DNA of 64,000 bases from Gordonia insulae. GTDB lineage: Bacteria > Actinomycetota > Actinomycetes > Mycobacteriales > Mycobacteriaceae. The stretch covers positions 5,580,001 through 5,644,000 of the forward strand of contig NZ_CP033972.1 in NCBI RefSeq assembly GCF_003855095.1, given 5' to 3'. This document shows positions 62,374 to 64,000 of this stretch, piece after piece. The first letter of the stretch is position 1, and every line of letters begins with the position of its first letter. The translations under genes and the position numbers were made by a program. The notes under the pieces are model-generated. The model had not been told where the DNA came from. It made no database searches and saw only the letters and a list, made by a program, of their open reading frames with translations.

Positions 62374-63787
62374 GTGACCTCCGAGCCCCCCACGACTGCC
62401 GATTCACCACCGACCGTGCTGCCGCTGGCGCAACCGCGAGCCGCCGTCGGGGACACGCACGTGCTCGTCGACGACGATGCGATGGCCGGGTTCACGACCG
62501 ACTGGACGGGCCGTTGGACCGGACGTGCGGACGCGGTGATCCGACCCCGCACCACCGAGGAGGTCGCGGCGGTCGTGTCGATCTGTGCGTCGGCCGGCGT
62601 CGCCGTGTGCATTCAGGGCGGCAACACGGGGCTGGTCGGCGGGTCGGTTCCGCCGGTCGGTCGGGATCGCGACGCGCTGATCCTGCTGAGTACCGCTCGC
62701 ATGACCGATGTCGGTGAGGTCGACGCGGTGGGCCGGTGTATAGGAGTCCAGGCGGGCGCGACGATCGATGCGATCGACCGGGTGGCGCAGGAGCGCGGAC
62801 TGATGTTCCCTGTCGATCTCGCCTCACGTGAATCGGCCACCGCGGGCGGGGTGGTCGCGACCAACGCCGGCGGCGTCCGGATGATCAGGCACGGCAACAC
62901 CCGTGCGCAGGTTCTCGGGATCGAGGCGGTGAAGGCCGACGGCGCCATCCTGTGTCGGTGGACATCGTTGGTGAAAGACAATGTGGGCTATGACCTTCCG
63001 GGTCTGCTCGCCGGGAGCGAGGGCACGCTGGCGGTGATCACCCGGGTCCTGTTCCGTCTCGTGGCGCCGCCGGCGCGCACGATCGTCACGGTGGCCGCCG
63101 TGCGACACGTCGAGGACGCCCTCGGTCTGCTCGACGCGTTCGCGGCGCGAGGGCTGACCGTGGAGGCCGCCGAGATCATGACCGAGGCGGGCGTGGCGTT
63201 TGGTACACGAGCACGGTCTCCGACGCCCGGTCGCCGCCGAGGCCCCGTTCTACACGCTCGTGGAGGTCTCCGGGACCGGCGACATCGAGAATGTCGTCGT
63301 CGAGGTCCTCGAGCACGCGGAGGTGGTCGACGCGGTCCTCGAGCCGGGGCCGGCCCGCGCGTTGTGGGCGACCCGCGAACAGCACACCGAGTCCATCGCG
63401 CGGTCGACCACCACGCCTGTCGTCAAACTCGATGTCGCCGTGCCGATCCGCGCTCTACCGGAGGCGATGGGCGAACTCGCTGCGGTCGCCGGCCTCGTCG
63501 ACCATCCGTGCCGGCCGATCCTGTTCGGACATGTCGGCGACGGCAACATCCATGTCAACCTGCTCGACGTGCCCGAGGCACAGGCCGAGGCGGTCACCGC
63601 CCGGGTCTTCGCGATCGTCGCCGCCAACGGCGGCAGCATCAGCGCCGAGCACGGCATCGGACGGGCCAAGGTGCCGTGGATCCACCTCGGGCGCAGTGAC
63701 GTCGACCGGGACACGATGCGTGTCATCAAGGACGCCCTCGATCCGGCCGGACTCCTGAATCCCGGTGTGCTCTTCGGGAGGCCGTGA
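62374..63787 (+). pseudogene. FAD-linked D-2-hydroxyacid dehydrogenase/oxidase (GlcD-like), frameshifted
   Basis: The N-terminal half (start GTG 62374) has the FAD-binding CIQGGNTGLVGGSVP and GGVVATNAGGVRMIRHGNTR. The C-terminal half has LFGHVGDGNIHVNLLD and SAEHGIGRAKVPW of glycolate/D-lactate oxidase families. The frame changes at 63199-63201: the run TTT would be TT in an intact gene, giving the expected VALVHEHGLRRPV reading. One extra base breaks the coding sequence. It may be a sequencing error or a real pseudogene. The combined length, about 470 residues, is normal for the family. Confidence 0.85.
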
Positions 63788-63886
63788 CGGGTCTGCCGAG
63801 GCGCCGTGCACGCCACCGACGGGGTTGCGATCATCGTGATTCCGAACCTGTGGTGCGGTGGGCGATGCCACTAACGTGTGGCGGTC

Positions 63887-64000
63887 ATGGCCACCATCCT
63901 GACCGCATCGGGTTCCACGGTCCTGGCGGACGAGACCGACGACCAGCGCCGTAAACGTCTGCGGACCGTCGTCGCCGCGAGCCTGCTGGGCACCACCATC
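63887..64000 (+). CDS. 5' end of an MFS (metabolite:H+ symporter) transporter, partial
   Basis: The 38 available residues, ending RTVVAASLLGTTI, match the start of MHS-type MFS transporters, where a polar N terminus is followed by the first helix (ASLLGTTIEWYDF in the family). ATG 63887 is the assumed start. The gene continues beyond the window. Confidence 0.55.
   Translation, partial: MATILTASGSTVLADETDDQRRKRLRTVVAASLLGTTI

Overview
The window is GC-rich DNA with dense, mostly leftward gene packing, frequent GTG starts, ATGA stop/start overlaps and a 13E12-type HNH gene. Together with an alkB-rubredoxin operon and a propane-monooxygenase-type (prm/mim) cluster, this points to a hydrocarbon-degrading mycolic-acid actinobacterium. 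Gordonia is the best guess from gene content; the genus is an inference. No rRNA, tRNA, CRISPR array or complete insertion sequence was seen.

Layout. (1) 1-10.7 kb: a carbohydrate region. A sugar ABC-transporter ATPase and an odd helix-turn-helix-less LacI/Gfo-Idh fusion lie on the plus strand, followed by an NDH-2 on the minus strand. Then comes a tightly coupled five-gene minus-strand operon (PhyH-type dioxygenase, SDR, two Gfo/Idh dehydrogenases, IolE-like TIM barrel). It is divergent from a LacI regulator, which is followed by a GntR regulator. The substrate is probably a cyclitol or modified sugar, but it is not identifiable from sequence. (2) 10.8-12.2 kb: an internally deleted 13E12 HNH protein and a 570-bp spacer carrying three copies of a non-coding repeat. 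(3) 12.2-23.7 kb: housekeeping and mixed genes, including rsgA, aroA, a nucleobase permease with an unusual tail, a NUDIX gene, a 40-residue zinc-ligand-free L36 ribosomal protein, a Tat-exported FAD oxidoreductase with its TetR, a zinc alcohol dehydrogenase and bacterial-PH proteins. (4) 23.8-33.8 kb: an acyl-CoA dehydrogenase/SDR/SGNH hydrolase run controlled by a divergent TetR, a LuxR-type regulator, a BBE-type FAD oxidase, a RidA protein and an aldolase/kinase pair. (5) 33.8-45.1 kb: the prm cluster, transcribed leftward as prmA, prmB, prmC, prmD, amidohydrolase, DUF59 protein, alcohol dehydrogenase, GroEL-like chaperonin and an enhancer-binding-protein-like regulator. (6) 45.1-55.2 kb: a serine hydrolase, aminotransferase, aldo/keto reductase, an autoregulated ArsR/SRPBCC pair, a macrodomain protein, several uncharacterised small proteins and an orphan ParA. 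(7) 55.2-64 kb: the alkB operon (alkB, two rubredoxins, rubredoxin reductase, TetR), a MarR/MFS pair, small proteins, a frameshifted FAD-linked oxidase and the start of an MFS transporter.

Functionally, the prm and alkB systems let the cell oxidise short gaseous and medium-chain alkanes. The alcohol dehydrogenases, acyl-CoA dehydrogenase and SDRs would carry the products on to beta-oxidation. The most unusual features are these: a long hairpin with 29-bp tandem repeats between prmA and prmB, matched by a related element near 30.7 kb; the LacI/Gfo-Idh fusion with no DNA-binding domain; short in-frame duplications sharing one GC-rich core inside otherwise conserved enzymes; and a series of clear palindromic operators next to the local regulators.
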